From IMG/VR virus record IMGVR_UViG_3300027770_000279, positions 1 through 21,853 of that record: 21,853 bases of DNA. One strand, given 5' to 3'. The DNA comes from a virus. The stretch's first letter is position 1. Every line of letters starts with the position of its first letter. The position numbers were made by a program, and so were the translations under genes. The notes beneath the pieces are model-generated. The model worked only from the letters and a program-made list of their open reading frames with translations, ran no database searches and was not told the DNA's origin. This document shows, in pieces, positions 21,842 to 21,853 of this stretch.

Positions 21842-21853
21842 TCAGCAATTCAC
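21842..21853 (-). CDS. Possible last codons of an upstream gene
   Basis: The last 12 bases read GTG AAT TGC TGA on the minus strand, that is a C-terminus VNC followed by a stop, seven bases before the terminator stem. This fits the end of an upstream gene, perhaps a major capsid protein, since a strong terminator follows. Only three residues are visible, so the frame is not certain. Confidence 0.35.
   Translation of the reverse strand: MNC

Overview
The window is a late-gene segment of a tailed double-stranded DNA phage, most likely a short-tailed (podovirus-like) member of Caudoviricetes. It shows a tail-adaptor protein of the T7 gp11/SU10-adaptor type, a nozzle (tail tubular protein B-like) protein, several fibre genes, a tail assembly chaperone and a holin/endolysin cassette. 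All supported genes are on the minus strand, so the reading order is from the right end to the left. Genes are packed with overlaps (ATGA, GTGA, TAATG) or gaps of a few bases. No tRNA, integrase, replication gene, CRISPR array or IS element was seen. Family members of this style (DUF7936, DUF6321, GGTF-ended fibres, triple LamG protein) are typical of uncultured freshwater phages. The SD sequences (AAGGA) and a C(UUCG)G terminator fit a proteobacterial host, but the host cannot be named from this sequence.

Layout, right to left. 21853-19406: the probable last codons of an upstream gene, a UUCG-loop terminator, a 138-aa structural protein, a DUF6321 protein, a tail adaptor with an inserted discoidin-like domain, and a small zinc-ribbon protein. 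19405-12866: a 6.5-kb host-recognition block of two modular fibre proteins (687 and 656 aa), a triple LamG adhesin (675 aa) and a tail assembly chaperone. 12856-10884: DUF7936 protein, a 54-aa protein, two single-TM proteins, a holin and an M15-type endolysin. 10881-6759: a second adaptor-fold protein, a fibre-like protein and the nozzle protein with two inserted modules. 6757-4655: a small protein, an acyl carrier protein, a beta-ketoacyl-ACP synthase with an intact Cys-His-His triad, and an unknown 149-aa protein. 4655-1: two large low-complexity proteins, the second running off the left edge; they are candidates for internal or ejected virion proteins.

The feature least expected in such an operon is the ACP plus ketosynthase pair. 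The stop and start codons of four successive genes interlock through it, so it is expressed as part of the virion-protein operon and not as a separate metabolic island. No ketoreductase, dehydratase, malonyl transferase or phosphopantetheinyl transferase is visible, so the pair would have to use host partners. Its product and purpose are unknown; lipid reprogramming of the host and acylation of a virion protein are both possible. The left-edge protein also carries a tandem block resembling YD (RHS-type) repeats.
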